A stretch of 64,000 bases of DNA, taken from contig CAUJGJ010000040.1 in assembly GCA_963170055.1 (NCBI GenBank), positions 1,739,801 through 1,803,800 of the forward strand. Direction: 5' to 3'. Within the stretch, counting starts at the first letter, position 1; each line of letters starts with the position of its first letter. Shown in pieces: positions 22,871 through 33,740 of this stretch. The notes under the pieces were generated by a model. The model was not told the DNA's origin and did not search any database. It saw only the letters and a list, made by a program, of their open reading frames with translations. This stretch comes from Halisarca cf. caerulea. Its lineage: Eukaryota; Porifera; Demospongiae; Chondrillida; Halisarcidae. The position numbers and the translations under genes were made by a program.

Positions 22871-23135
22871 CACTTGAGTGTAGTAGAACAAGTTTGAAGT
22901 TTTTTCCTTCTTCTTCCGTAGCAGCTTGCTGTTTAGTGATCAGTGAAGCTCTCTGATCAGCTTGTACAGCTCAAGCTACCACTAATTCACCTGGAATATT
23001 AACGTATTCACAAAGGAACACCTGACTAGCACGCGCACTCCCTGTATTAGGTGTTAGTATTGTATCATATTCCTCATAAACCGCAAAACGCCCCTCAACT
23101 TCCTCCAAGTGGACATGTCATACCTGCATTAATTC
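22871..23135. mobile_element. Right-hand part of a CGCAGGT-type element
   Basis: Contains the subterminal block GCAAAACGCCCCTCAAC followed by GTGGACATGTCATACCTGCA, matching the right end of the complete element at 39872-40740. The left end was not found. Confidence 0.5.
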
Positions 23136-23204
23136 ACTTGTCATCGTTGGCATGGTTTACACAGGCTGTTCCAGATTTCCACATTGAAATATGACTGGTG
23201 ACCT

Positions 23205-23415
23205 TTATTAGGAAATACATGTATTGTTCAATGAATAGATGTTATAACTTCATAATAATATGTTATAGTGCTCGATTATCACATTAGAATGTATTCTATA
23301 CTTTCCCAAAGAATTGTGTATGTAGCTCTATAATATTATTCACTCTTCTGAAGGCAAACACATACAAATCAGTGAGTATGTTGCATGTCTTCAACAGATG
23401 TTTAGTTTAGCACTC
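23205..23415 (+). promoter_or_regulatory. Conserved upstream block of the truncated receptor copy 3
   Basis: AGGAAATACATGTATTGTTC, GTGTATGTAGCTCTAT, CACTCTTCTGAAGGCAAAC and TGCATGTCTTCAACAG appear in the usual order; a short ATAATATT insertion lies between the TATA-like core and CACTC. Confidence 0.45.
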
Positions 23416-23470
23416 AGAGAAACTCAGTTAGAAATTAGCATAATTTGCTATAACTAGTTAAACTCAAGGG

Positions 23471-23637
23471 ATGATGTGGATGATGAATGATACTAATGGA
23501 ACACTTGCTACCCAGGAGCAGCATACCAGAAGAGTTGCCTATTTCAGTTGGTGTATTCTACTCCTTTTCATAGCACCATTGTTTTCCTTCTATATCTTTT
23601 TCATGGTGTCTGTATTTGTGGAGAAAGCAATACCACA
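23471..23637 (+). pseudogene. 7TM receptor fragment, group A copy 3, N-terminal only
   Basis: Starts at an ATG with MNDTNGTLATQEQ-like sequence, nearest to copy 2 (12718), and runs through TM1 to VFVEKAIP, where homology stops abruptly at about 23637. FNIF of TM1 is changed to FYIF. The rest of the receptor is absent; the following DNA (GTGTTGCAGGAACACCCAGG and on) is unrelated. A truncated duplicate, probably cut by a deletion or rearrangement. Confidence 0.8.
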
Positions 23638-24318
23638 CTAGTACTGTAAAAACAGGGGTGTTGCAGGAACACCCAGGTGTCAAATTCATGTGTGCTTACA
23701 CAAGACCCCGGTGTTGTAGTAACGCCAGGTGTTGTGGCAACATCCTGCCCCAGGAGTAGCATGCACATAGGCTATGAATTTGGCTATGAATTTCATTATC
23801 TGGATTGACATATATATGCGTCAGTGGAGGAGAAGGCTTAGAACAAAATTCGTGAGCATGGCTTTTGTCGTTGTATTGTGTGCGTCTTTTTATGCCCAGT
23901 CCCTTTTTTACCTTGGTTCACCTTCTCTGTTCATCTTCTAGTCCACCAAACCCATATATTTTTGACAATTCCAAAATTAAGCAAGTTTGATCAACAGTGT
24001 TTCAGTGACATTCACTGGTAAACCCTTTCCGTGTAGATTCAGATCACACTAACCAATTGATTACTTTAACACATAATAGAACAACAATGACTCTAATATG
24101 CTTCTGATGGACGTTTCCAGGAAAGCCAATAAGAGCGCTAGCCTCGCAAGTATTTAATCCGATCTTTTAGTCGATCGTACTTGAGCTGCAGGAGGAGTTT
24201 GTGCTGGAACATACAAAATCAGCTCTACTGAAAATCAATAATATTAAAGATTGAGTTTTGCATGTGTACAATGTTTGACATGATGGCATAAACCTTGATC
24301 ATGCATGCATTGCAATGT
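23638..24318. other. No gene seen
   Basis: Starts with a short CAGGGGTGTTGC ... GGTGTTGTGGCAACA stretch with internal GGTGTTG repeats; otherwise featureless. Confidence 0.5.
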
Positions 24319-24390
24319 ATTGCTGTCTGCAGATCTCATTGTTTTGAGTGCTCTGCACTGACGAGTGACCAATAAGTCCGAAACAGCAAT
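24319..24390 (+). ncRNA. Hammerhead ribozyme, type III layout
   Basis: All parts of the fold are visible. Stem III ATTGCTG (24319-24325) pairs with CAGCAAT (24384-24390), 7 of 7. The cleavage triplet GTC is at 24325-24327, so cutting would follow C24327. Stem I TGCAGA (24328-24333) pairs with TCTGCA (24352-24357), with a distal TCTCA/TGAG pairing. The core CTGACGA (24358-24364) fits CUGANGA; stem II is GTGAC ... GTCC with a bulged T; GAAA is at 24380-24383. Such motifs are known in retrozymes and Penelope-like elements; which host element this belongs to is not clear. Confidence 0.82.
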
Positions 24391-24459
24391 GATTTTGCAT
24401 GGTGTCTTTTTTGTGGCCAAACATTACACTGGTGTTGTATATGTGCTTGGATACATGTG

Positions 24460-24530
24460 CACAGGACTGTGTGTGTGTGTGTGCGTATGTGCATGTATTA
24501 TACGTGTGTGTGTGTGTGTGTTAAAAAGAA
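24460..24530. repeat. (TG)n microsatellite
   Basis: Interrupted TG repeats in two runs (24468-24490, 24504-24522). Confidence 0.9.
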
Positions 24531-24596
24531 AAGTGTATATGTGCCTGCATGCTGGGGTTCAAGTGTCCAAGTGGTTTACTTGAGCTCCAGGCATAT

Positions 24597-25224
<628 letters not shown>

Positions 25225-25427
25225 ATTGCTGTTTCGGACTTTTGGTCCTCATCAGTGCAGAGTACTCAATACAGCGGTTATGGTCTATAGCAGACAATGC
25301 ATTAATGAGCAAGTATTGTGGCCTACTGAGACGGCCATGTACAGTGGTAACTATACACAGTCCGTATATGTATACAGGTAATCCTTAGAACAGGCTGTAC
25401 TGTACACTGAGATCTGCAGACAGCAAT
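25225..25427 (-). ncRNA. Hammerhead ribozyme with a long stem I loop
   Basis: On the minus strand, ATTGCTG (25427-25421), the triplet GTC, TGCAGA (25418-25413) and TCTCA are followed by a loop of roughly 140 nt, then TGAG, TCTGCA, the core CTGATGA (25255-25249), a perfect 4-bp stem II GGAC/GTCC, GAAA and CAGCAAT (25231-25225). Arms are identical to the copy at 24319, but the loop is much longer. It lies inverted relative to that copy. Confidence 0.68.
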
Positions 25428-25443
25428 AGATTGGATTGGTCAA

Positions 25444-25460
25444 GAGGGGGGGGGGGGGGG
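25444..25460. repeat. Poly-G tract
   Basis: A run of about 16 G. Its length is unreliable in most sequencing. Confidence 0.9.
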
Positions 25461-25710
25461 ATAATGCCAAATGTTGTCCCTGACATGTAACACAAAAGTA
25501 CCAGACATCTACATACAGTTGTGGCCAGCAAAGCAATTCCATCTGGATGCAGTGGACCCCTCTCCATTTCAAACAAACTCAGTGATATATTCATCATCAA
25601 CATATGGTACTTTTCACAATAAACTGGACGACGAACAGCGGTCAAACAGGTGGTCAATCAACAGACGTACACTGTACACTCACCAGACGTACACTGTATG
25701 TATTGCTGTA

Positions 25711-25756
25711 ACAACTGTTTCGGACTATTTGGTCTTCATCAGTGCAGAGCAGTCTG
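25711..25756 (-). ncRNA. Partial hammerhead motif
   Basis: Minus strand TCTGCA, CTGATGA (25742-25736), AGAC ... GTCC and GAAACAG are present, but no upstream stem III/cleavage half was found, so this copy is probably inactive. Confidence 0.55.
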
Positions 25757-25865
25757 GTATCCCAAGGCAATGTAGGGATGAAAACACCCTCGTTTCCAAA
25801 TAGATTGCGGATGCATGGTGGCAAGTTAGCATACACAGCTATGATTCCTTGACTGCTGCACACTG

Positions 25866-26200
25866 TACATGTGCATATGCTACAGAAAGAACTGGCAGGG
25901 GAGGAGTGGGCACTGGGCCTACAAGGCCTAGGCAAATGTCAGGGTTTTATAATCTCATTTTACAGTGGTGCACCCACCATGTGCATATATGCTTAGTACA
26001 GAATTAACTGGCAGGGAAGGAGTGGGCACTGGACCTACAAGGCCTGGGCGAATGTCAGGATTTTGTAATCTCATTTTACAGTGGTGCACCTTTGTAAGAT
26101 ACCACCATGTGTGTACGCTACAGAATGAACTGGCAGGGGAGGGGTGGGAACTGGGCCTAGAAGGCGGCCTGGGCAAATGTCAGGATTATGTAATCTTACT
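25866..26200. repeat. Tandem repeat, about 3 units of roughly 110-125 bp
   Basis: Each unit has CTACAGAA-like sequence, AACTGGCAGGG, GAGTGGGCACTGG, CCTACAAGGCCT, GGCAAATGTCAGG and ATAATCTCATTTTACAGTGG. The third unit is the most diverged. Nothing suggests coding. Confidence 0.8.
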
Positions 26201-26564
26201 ATAAAGGGGTACCCTTTTAGAGACCACCCTCATGAATGACCACTCTTAGGGAAGTAATGCTTTACTGGTCACAGATGTGTATGTGCAATATTAATCTTCC
26301 CTTGTCAGAGACCACATGTCCCTAAGGGTGGTCTCTCAAAGTGGTGCTATCGTAATACTAAGCTGAAATCCTAGCCAACCATCAGGCTCCACCTTAATTA
26401 TATTCATAAGGCAAGGAATGTTTATTGTTTACACAATTGGTGATTTCTTTGTTGGCTCCTCCTATCTTAATAACAACAGGGAGTTACTCATTGGAGAAGT
26501 AGAAGCTATAAAAAAGCCTGTAAATTCTGTAGGAGACAGATGTGAAGATTTGAGAGAGTAGACT
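26201..26564. other. 5' flank of receptor copy 4
   Basis: Contains a short diverged inverted pair (GAGACCACCCTCATGAATG near 26220 and GGGTGGTCTCTCAAAG near 26326). It lacks the group A upstream block. Confidence 0.45.
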
Positions 26565-27557
26565 ATGATGAATGGCAGCAATAACAGTACAGTAGGGGTA
26601 GTAGATGGCCCAGTCATCTTTTCTTACTTCAGTTTACTCAGTACATTGCTCTATCTTTTGCCTGTGTTCATCTTCAACATCCTCCTTCTGGCAGCTATTG
26701 TGGCGGAAAGCACTGTACCCGGAAACATCAGACTGCTCCTTGGTAACATTGTAGTGGCTGCAGAAGTGGTTATATGTGGGTTGTGTATCACAAACCTTCA
26801 CAATGTCATCATTTCTGTTCCTCAGCATCTACCTCCATCGTCTTTCATCTGCCGCCTGTCGTATGTTGTCATCAATATGGGAGCAGCTGGTAGACTTCTT
26901 TACATGGCTACATATGCTGTGTCTGTGTATGTAACAGCACGTTTTGCGGGCTCAAGGTTGAGAGAAGCCCGAATACAGTTTATGCCCACACTCTTTGCGG
27001 TTGCGATCATCTGGGTTGCAGCTTGTGTGCCAAATACAGTCTTATTCTCACCAGTGTTTGTTAACATCAATTTTGAGTACAGTGATGACTGTGTGGCACA
27101 TGGCAATGGTATCTCAACTCTTATATATTCCTTTGGCTACATCATTGTATATGGTGTGTGCAGTTTTGCCATCAGCATCATATTTCCAATTCTGACCATA
27201 AGATACGTGAAGAAGAACAGCATCAAAGAGAACAGGAAAACATTAAAGGGCATGATTAAATTCTCCATCTTTCTTCTGATTGGCAATGCGATCAACATCA
27301 CTGGTGTGTCCCTGCCAATATTGTTTGCAACATTTTCACCTACGGGAATGGGAGACCTAGCGTTAATAAGTGCTTTAAACTATCTCCAGGGTATTTGTCA
27401 CTTGCTGTCACTATTGCCAACTCCAATCATTCTTCTTATTTTCTTTAAACCTATTCGCATGAGGTTGAAGAAAATGTTAAGCTGTGTGTGTTTGAAATCA
27501 TTAGGTCACAAGAAATCAGTGACTCTTACATCAGTAACTTCAGATTCGTCTTTTTGA
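26565..27557 (+). CDS. Atypical rhodopsin-like 7TM receptor, group B copy 4
   Basis: Single-exon gene, 330 residues, ATG start (a second ATG follows at once). Sequons NGSNNST at the N-terminus. TM1 FNILLLAAIV; TM2 LLGNIVVAAEVV with Glu at the position of the class A Asp; TM3 cysteine in SSFICRLSYVV and then GAAGRLLYMATYAV; TM4 IIWVAACVPN; loop 2 cysteine in SDDCVAHG. TM6 FSIFLLIGNAIN lacks CWxP; TM7 ends PTPIILLIFFKPIRMRL in place of NPxxY. The tail is Ser/Thr-rich (TLTSVTSDSS), suiting phosphorylation. Closest in the window to 46319 and the broken 36961 copy. Intact. Ligand unknown. Confidence 0.85.
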   Translation: MMNGSNNSTVGVVDGPVIFSYFSLLSTLLYLLPVFIFNILLLAAIVAESTVPGNIRLLLGNIVVAAEVVICGLCITNLHNVIISVPQHLPPSSFICRLSYVVINMGAAGRLLYMATYAVSVYVTARFAGSRLREARIQFMPTLFAVAIIWVAACVPNTVLFSPVFVNINFEYSDDCVAHGNGISTLIYSFGYIIVYGVCSFAISIIFPILTIRYVKKNSIKENRKTLKGMIKFSIFLLIGNAINITGVSLPILFATFSPTGMGDLALISALNYLQGICHLLSLLPTPIILLIFFKPIRMRLKKMLSCVCLKSLGHKKSVTLTSVTSDSSF

Positions 27558-27724
27558 TTTCTTGCATATTTTGATACAATTCTTAATTGACATATTTGAC
27601 ATTTTTTGAATTATGGTATATAGAATTATATATGTACAGTGACACCTGTCACATGCAAATAAAGGACAATGTGTGGGACATGACTGTCCAGATGTGTTAT
27701 GACATATAGTGGTCCTCAGTTTGC

Positions 27725-27769
<45 letters not shown>

Positions 27770-27799
27770 GTGTGTGTGTGTAAGAAATGAACTTTCAAG
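27558..27799. repeat. 3' flank with (TG)n microsatellite
   Basis: TG repeat at about 27727-27780 with one TTTTG interruption. No gene. Confidence 0.85.
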
Positions 27800-28210
27800 T
27801 ACTGATAAATGTTATTTTTTGGTGCCTATAAAATATTAGGCACACATTTATCTTGTGATTTGGGCTGTTCTTCGAGAGAATACGAATGCTGTATTCATGC
27901 GTAGTGACATATTCTGTTGTCACCATTGCTCTGTCACATGCTGGCATCGTGTGACTAAACTTTAAAGTTCTTCGGAATTTTAATGTTCGGCTGGGTGCTG
28001 CATGAGGGAGCAAGGGTATGATGGTTTTATAGAACCAACTGTGAGTTATTTACACGATCTAACTTTCCATGTTGTGCACAGGCTCATTATAACGCTTTTC
28101 CGCAATGAACAAAATGGCTGCCACTTAAAAGGCGCAACAAATACTGTGTATTTTAAACTCACAACAACAAGATATGTCTGCTTTTGCTACAGTTTTATGC
28201 TGTAATAAGA
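27800..28210 (-). mobile_element. Old reversed CGCATGTGG element fused to another repeat
   Basis: GGTGCCTATAAAATATTAGG, ACATTTATCTTGTGA, TGAGGGAGCAAGG and ACTTTCCATGTTG match, in reverse, the right half of the CGCATGTGG elements. From about 28080 the sequence (GGCTCATTATAACGCTTTTC and on to GTTTTATGCTGTAATA) is shared with 45155-45283, an independent repeat. Confidence 0.5.
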
Positions 28211-28500
28211 TTTATCAAAATGCTAAGCTGAAAAATCAGACCAAAAGTTACACGTAGAAAAGTTTAAACGATTCAAAACAAGTGGCACTTTTTGCAATAT
28301 ACCTCAAAATCCGGACGTGTAGGTGGTCTTCAACAAAGACAAAACTTACATGAAATAAAACAGTGGAGTTTGCTTAACATACGCTTGCTGAGCGGAGAAA
28401 ATATAACTCTGATTGAAACAGTTATACCGAAAAATGTAATTTTAGGTCTACAAAATAACGAAAATTGTTATTCATAATGGTTATATCTCAAACATACCTG
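28211..28500. other. No gene seen; repeat remnants
   Basis: CCGGACGTGTAGGTGGTC near 28312 echoes the palindrome at 21299. Nothing else is recognised. Confidence 0.4.
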
Positions 28501-28540
28501 GTTATATTTTTTCCGCTCAGGCAATATATGTGAACAACGA

Positions 28541-28912
28541 ATGGGATCGCAACGAAACGCATTTTGGGGGTGGCAGGTATATGCACATATCTGCGGAGGT
28601 AGTCTGCATGTGGGAGTAACCGTGGCAGAGAAGGCAGGGCAATACCTTGACACAAGGGATGGAGGACAGAGCCGACTGGAGGCAGCAGTAAAGTGCATGG
28701 AACGCATGCAGATCTACAGATCAGGGATCTGGAGCGAGTGCTACTTTACTATTACAACACAACAACAACAAAGTGACGTTCTCCTTGAAAACCTGGGCAG
28801 ATTCAAAGGAGCATCGGCCATTTGCTACTTTGAATCCACACAATACACACTAGCAAATAGAAGTGAATTTTCAACCAAATTTGGATTCCTCTACTTTAAA
28901 TACAAAAGATAA
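28541..28912 (+). CDS. Hypothetical protein or terminal exon, 123 codons
   Basis: Open frame from ATG 28541 to a stop at 28910-28912. The frame is also open upstream to a good acceptor (TTTTTTCCGCTCAG ending at 28520), so it may be the last exon of a spliced gene. Composition is protein-like: WGWQVYAHICGGSLHVGV, DTRDGGQSRLEAAVKCMER, a QQQQ run, ICYFESTQYTL, and a basic aromatic end (FGFLYFKYKR). I do not recognise a family. It is immediately followed by a mobile element at 28991. It could also be chance or an old transposon gene. Confidence 0.4.
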   Translation: MGSQRNAFWGWQVYAHICGGSLHVGVTVAEKAGQYLDTRDGGQSRLEAAVKCMERMQIYRSGIWSECYFTITTQQQQSDVLLENLGRFKGASAICYFESTQYTLANRSEFSTKFGFLYFKYKR

Positions 28913-28990
28913 TTTGAATATTTAAGAAGAGTGGCACAGAATTACAGCACATAGTGCATATAGTACGTGCATGAACACAGAGACCTTCTG

Positions 28991-30159
28991 CGCATGTGGG
29001 ACATGTCCAATTCGCACTTTTATGGCTTCAGCGGTTACAAAATTTACCTTCGTTTTTTTGTTTTATTTCTCTTGACAAAAATAGCGCTATCTTCTAGCAA
29101 CTGGTATCATCGTATAGATAGCTATATTACCTTTCGTTTGATGCCAAACTTGAAAGTATTCTGTTCGTTCTAACAAAAGTATACACATTCTCCCTAAACA
29201 TATAAAAACATGAAAAAATGCTGGGAGGCAGTGCAGCTTCGAAGCTGGGAGCATAAATATTGGCATACAGGTTCCTTATCTAAGTATCTAAAACTTCCAT
29301 GTTGGGGATTTGAGAATCTCTACTAGTTTGGAGAAAATCACTGAAAACCGCAATTTCATACAATCCAAGCTCACCTTTTCGCCTATAACTTGTGAATACG
29401 GCAATGGATCAAAATCCCCAACATGGAAGTTCTGTATTATCCTATAATACAGCCTAAAAACGAAGAAAAGTAGGGCAATGTGCGGTTTGCCACTGCCTCC
29501 CAGCCATTAAAGTTTTCACTGGCCTAAAACTACCTAGCAGCCATTTTGTCACATGACTGTTGCATGATACATTGAAGTGACGTCACCTTGAGGAATCACT
29601 AGTAAAGTGGAATAGAGGCAAAATTTCCATATTCTGAGACTAAGTCCTTTCATTTCGTACCTTTTCATCGCTGATATGTAGTCTTACTTCGCGGAGAAAG
29701 ACGGAAAACTCCCAAATTTCGGTGCTGCAATTTCATATGCGCACTAAAAGTCTTCATAGATTTAAAACGATGTTTTTTCTGAAGGAAAGAAGCCCGAAGA
29801 ACCTCTAATCTGGTAAGCGCGGTAACCCAGACTTTTACTGACGTGTTTAAACTATACTTTGTCTTTTGATTCGCTTAGTTTTGTATTGCCAGCCCTTTCT
29901 GTTTCTCCTTTACAAGCATCAACGGAAAGCATCTGACGGCGCAAAACTTAAATTCATCGTAGGCGAAAGTTTGAGGCCTTGAGCGAGTCGATTTGGAACG
30001 TCATTTAGGGTTGTTTTGAGATCTTTAACATCAAAATCTTTTGCCAAAGTCACTGGCTGGTCACATGACATTGTATCGCAAAGCCAGCTAAGGTTGTGAA
30101 AATCCTTCTATTAGACACCTCCGCTGAAATTCTAAGCTCACGGACATGTCCAACATGCG
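28991..30159. mobile_element. CGCATGTGG element, long form, TG duplication
   Basis: 1169 bp between TG dinucleotides (28989-28990, 30160-30161). Ends: CGCATGTGGGACATGTCC, and inward from the right CGCATGTTGGACATGTCC. Central arms AACTTCCATGTTGGGGATTT (about 29290) and its reverse complement near 29425. After it come GCAGCCATTTTGTCACATGA and an extra ~430 bp not in the 730-bp form. Confidence 0.8.
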
Positions 30160-30820
30160 TGTATACAAGGAGTTGAAACTGTACAATTTCAACAACCTTA
30201 CTGCAAAAAGAAGCAGCAGCAATGACACACAATTCAAGTAAAGACTGCTGATAAATCCATAACTTAAATTAATACACATGTTATTTCAAATCAGAACTGA
30301 GCCAAATCCTATCACCTTGCGGTGAGTCTATAAGCAATTGTATGCGTGCAGACGGATATTATTAGGTGGCTCCTTACACGTGTAAAGATTACGTATACTT
30401 TGAAACTGTAACAACTAATTACAGAAAAGCATGCAAACAGGTAGAGTGGGGTAACTTGGAACGGCTCGAGCCTGTATCTTTTCCTGCCATGATTAAGCCG
30501 CCCAAACCAGTCTATGTTGCCACCGCTAAACGCTCAATTGCATTACAGAGAAATTACTGACCAAAAAATAATATCTGTGGCTTCTATTGATGTTGCTTTT
30601 ACTCAGCCGTTACAAGATACACACGCTTTCCAAGTTACCCCACCGTAACCTATGCACTCTCACTCATCTTTCTGGTTGAGATGGATGGCAAGACAAGGTG
30701 AGTCCCTTTCGCTGGGCCAATGCCGCCCATTGTCCGCAAGAAGTAAACCACATGAAAACCCGTTCAAGTTGACATACATGTCCGTTCAACATGAACTCCA
30801 CTTTATTTGAGACTTATTTA
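30160..30820. other. Unassigned, one weak open frame
   Basis: An open stretch at about 30366-30560 (plus) has a protein-like feel (GNLERLEPVSFPAMIKPP) but no good start and no known domain; it might be an exon fragment. Confidence 0.3.
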
Positions 30821-30821
30821 C

Positions 30822-31155
30822 CTGAGTTCATGTGGAGGAAGAAGTATGATTATTGCTAATGTAAGCCATTTTCCAATTTTATTTATACAATTAAAGAACA
30901 GTATCCTTTGCACTAATTTCTTATTCAACAAACTTTACACTTACTCTAACTTTCTACTTTCTTATTCCTATTCTACGTATCTCCATCTTGATTGTGCCTA
31001 ATTATTATGGTAACAGTGATGACAAGCGCAGAATTTCCAATTTAGAGCCATATAGCGCAGTAACGATGATTAGTATATAAGCCCCACCCAGACTTATGAC
31101 GTCATAAAATGGTTGCTATGGTTACAATTTATTGCATAATGACAGAAAATGTCCT
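30822..31155 (+). repeat. Direct repeat, copy A
   Basis: Begins AGTTCATGTGGAGGAAGAAG and runs through AAGAACAGTATCCTTTGCAC, GCCCCACCCAGACTTATGAC and AATGGTTGCTATGGTTAC. Near-identical to copy B (31481-31677 plus about 32520-32760), and the last part is distantly like 62815-62935. TGACGTCA lies inside. Confidence 0.8.
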
Positions 31156-31480
31156 CTGTCATCGTGGTCAAAACTAACTGATTTCTTTAAGTAGTTTGTG
31201 TTAATATACATAATAAAGAAGTGTGTTAAATTTCAAATAATTATTGTTATTTCATGTACACCGTGTTAATACGTTAGTACAGTATATATTGCATTAATTT
31301 GCATTACTTTCTGTAAGTTGAACTTTCAGTAAGTAGAACTTTTTTCAGGGTCCCCTGAGGGTTCGACTTAAAGAGATTCTACTGTAATTATATATATATG
31401 CACACAATATATTTCACATGCAGTTAAAAACGTCACGCTGTAATACCAATATGCAGTAAAGACAAAAACTCTTACAACAG
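31156..31480. other. Spacer between direct repeats
   Basis: AT-rich; no gene. GGTTCGACTTAAAGAGATTC resembles the degraded end of other repeats but cannot be placed. Confidence 0.4.
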
Positions 31481-32790
31481 AAGTTCATGTGGAGGAAGAA
31501 GTATGATTATTGCTAATGTAAGCCATTTTCCAATTTTATTTAGACAATTAAAGAACAGTATCCTTTGCACTAATTTCTTATTCAACAAACTTTACACTTA
31601 CTCTAACTTTGTACTTTCTTATTCCTATTCTATTTTTCGTTATTATTCTATCTTTCTACTGTTCTTTTCTTTCGTTACGCATGTGGGACATGTCCGCGCT
31701 AATTCGAAGGTGTGAAAATTTCGGTCATTTTTACAGCTTCTGTTCTCAACTTGCAGAAGCTTCAGAGCGTCAAACGTAGGCTTAACATGTAGGCAGACAC
31801 ATAAGCGTTTCGACGATTACCCTTTTGAAAGACTTACTTCAAGCGCACAGAAGCTACTAAGGTTTTACTTACCCCTACTATAAAGCGAAACGCTTTGGGT
31901 GATAGATGGGGAAGTGCTTTCAAGACTACTTTTTCACATAAATCGCTATAGCAAAACATTTACTAACTTTTCCATGCGGCAGCAAAGACAATTCCTCTCC
32001 AAAGCTGAGATCTGTAATATTAGCCCTCAAAAGACAAACTTCAAGCGCCTATAACTTGGGACAGGAACAAAAGCTCTCTTGCTGCCACATGGAAAAGTTG
32101 CATCCTCCAGATGGCTCAAAGTTGGCACCAAGAAACTGCCTCTAGCTTGTTCCCTCATGCATCACCCAGCCGAAAACTAAAATTCCGAAGAACATTCAGT
32201 ACGGTCACAAGCGAGCATGTGACACAGCAACCGTGACGACACAAAACGTCACTAAACGCGGATTTGGTATTCGTATACGCCCGAATATCAACCTAAATCA
32301 CGAGATAAATGCGTGACTAATAACTTATAGGCGCCGAAATATAATATTTCATCACTATGCAAACTCAGGAGCGCTATCATAACAAACCTGGACATGTCCC
32401 ACATGCGTATCCTGTACTTTTTCCCTTCTATCTACTATTCTATCTACTTATTCCACCTTTCTACTGTCCTTTTCTTTACTATCCTGTACTATTCCCCCTT
32501 TCCCTAAGAATTTATACCTGGTATTCCTAATTTCTTATTCAACAAACTTTACACTTACTCTAACTTTCTACTTTCTTATTCCTATTCTACGTATTTCCAT
32601 CTTGATTGTGCCTAATTATTATGGTAACAGTGATGACAAGTGCAGAATTTCGAATTTAGAGCCATATAGCGCAGTAACGACGATTAGTATATAAGCCCCA
32701 CCCAGACTTATGACGTCATAAAATGGTTGCTATGGTTACGATTTATTGCATAATGACAGAAAATGTCCGCCGTCATCGTGGTCCACGGTT
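31481..32790 (+). repeat. Direct repeat, copy B, interrupted by a short element
   Basis: Same sequence as copy A up to about 31635, then TTCTATC/TTTCTACT-rich spacer, the CGCATGTGG element (31678-32407), more of the same spacer, and a second start of the repeat at TTCTTATTCAACAAACTTTA (about 32532) to 32760. So the unit is present about 2.5 times. Confidence 0.7.
31678..32407. mobile_element. CGCATGTGG element, 730-bp form, TA duplication
   Basis: 730 bp between TA (31676-31677, 32408-32409). Perfect CGCATGTGGGACATGTCC ends. Central arms AACTTTTCCATGCGGCAGCA (about 31967) and GCTGCCACATGGAAAAGTT (about 32081). Almost identical in sequence and length to 58206-58935, so recently active. Confidence 0.9.
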
Positions 32791-33520
32791 TTTGATTGAA
32801 TGAGAATATTTCATATGAGGAACAGGTGGAGGGGGACGAACAGAATTAGAATCGAATCTTACGTTATGTTACTAAGTTTTCACGGATGATTTTGTTCATA
32901 AGCGTAAGCACTGTTGTAAATTTGAGTGTTGAGTGAAAGCCATGTATTTTATATGTGGTATTGTTTGCGGAGAAATTTTATTCTTATTCGGAGGGCAGCA
33001 CACATTTTGTGCATGTTATTAGCAATGATAGGCATCTGTCTAAAATCTCACAGATGATCTTTTCCTTGTGTTCTATATTCATTTAGAAACTTTGTGTGCT
33101 AATTTCGCGAGTAATTTCGTAACTTCTTCGATTGTGCAAATGTTACAGTATGATGCTATATTTGGATTAAATATCAAGTATCAAAGATTTGCAAGGGTAA
33201 GGAACATTGCTAAGCCTGCCAATGTAACTGCAGCTCCCGAATACACTTCGTCTGAACTAATAATAAGTGATAAATGGACATTAGGGATGATGCGATATAG
33301 TTCCATTTAACTTCCCTTTTTAGCCAACTCTTCTGCTTCCAGCCAGGTACAGCATCATTGACTTATTCAGGAATGAGCAAGGAGCCCAAATCACTGCTAA
33401 TATCCTAGAATTAGGCAGTAACAAAAGCTGGAAACGCAGCTCAGGAACTTTCCGGTTTACACGCACACTCTGGCAGTTCTGCCCCATCTTTGCGCTTTTG
33501 TATAATTACTTCTAAGTCTA
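32791..33520. other. Repeat shared with 62995-63290, plus weak coding signal
   Basis: TTTCACGGATGATTTTG (about 32877), GAGAAATTTTATTCTTA and ATCTGTCTAAAATCTCACAG (about 33034) recur in order at 63069-63250. Open stretches at about 33085-33310 and 33345-33513 (FRFTRTLWQFCPIFALLYNYF region) look somewhat protein-like, but no family or clean splice set is evident. Confidence 0.35.
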
Positions 33521-33522
33521 TA

Positions 33523-33740
33523 TGGCATGTACGTCTCCACCTGCACCTAAAAATGTGGTTTTCTCTTTCAAAACAATCATGAATCGTAGAGTAGCACTCT
33601 TGGACTACACTGACATAACGTGCTCTTCAGCAAGTATTCCTCAGAACGTAATCGCTCTATTACGGCCCAGTTGTGCTTATTATGCGTATATATCAAACTA
33701 CGAGGAGTTTCAGCAGCAAAAAGAGGGTAAGGTGACATAA
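33523..33740 (+). CDS. Possible exon, unknown protein
   Basis: Starts at an ATG with MACTSPPAPKNVVFSFKT and ends at a stop, or could splice at GAGG|GTAAGG (about 33725). 72 codons, with balanced composition but no domain I recognise. Listed because nothing else explains the stretch; it may be non-coding. Confidence 0.25.

Noticed and set aside
25866..26200. CRISPR-like array
   Set aside because: The repeats are long, imperfect and contiguous without spacers, in eukaryotic DNA; an ordinary tandem repeat.
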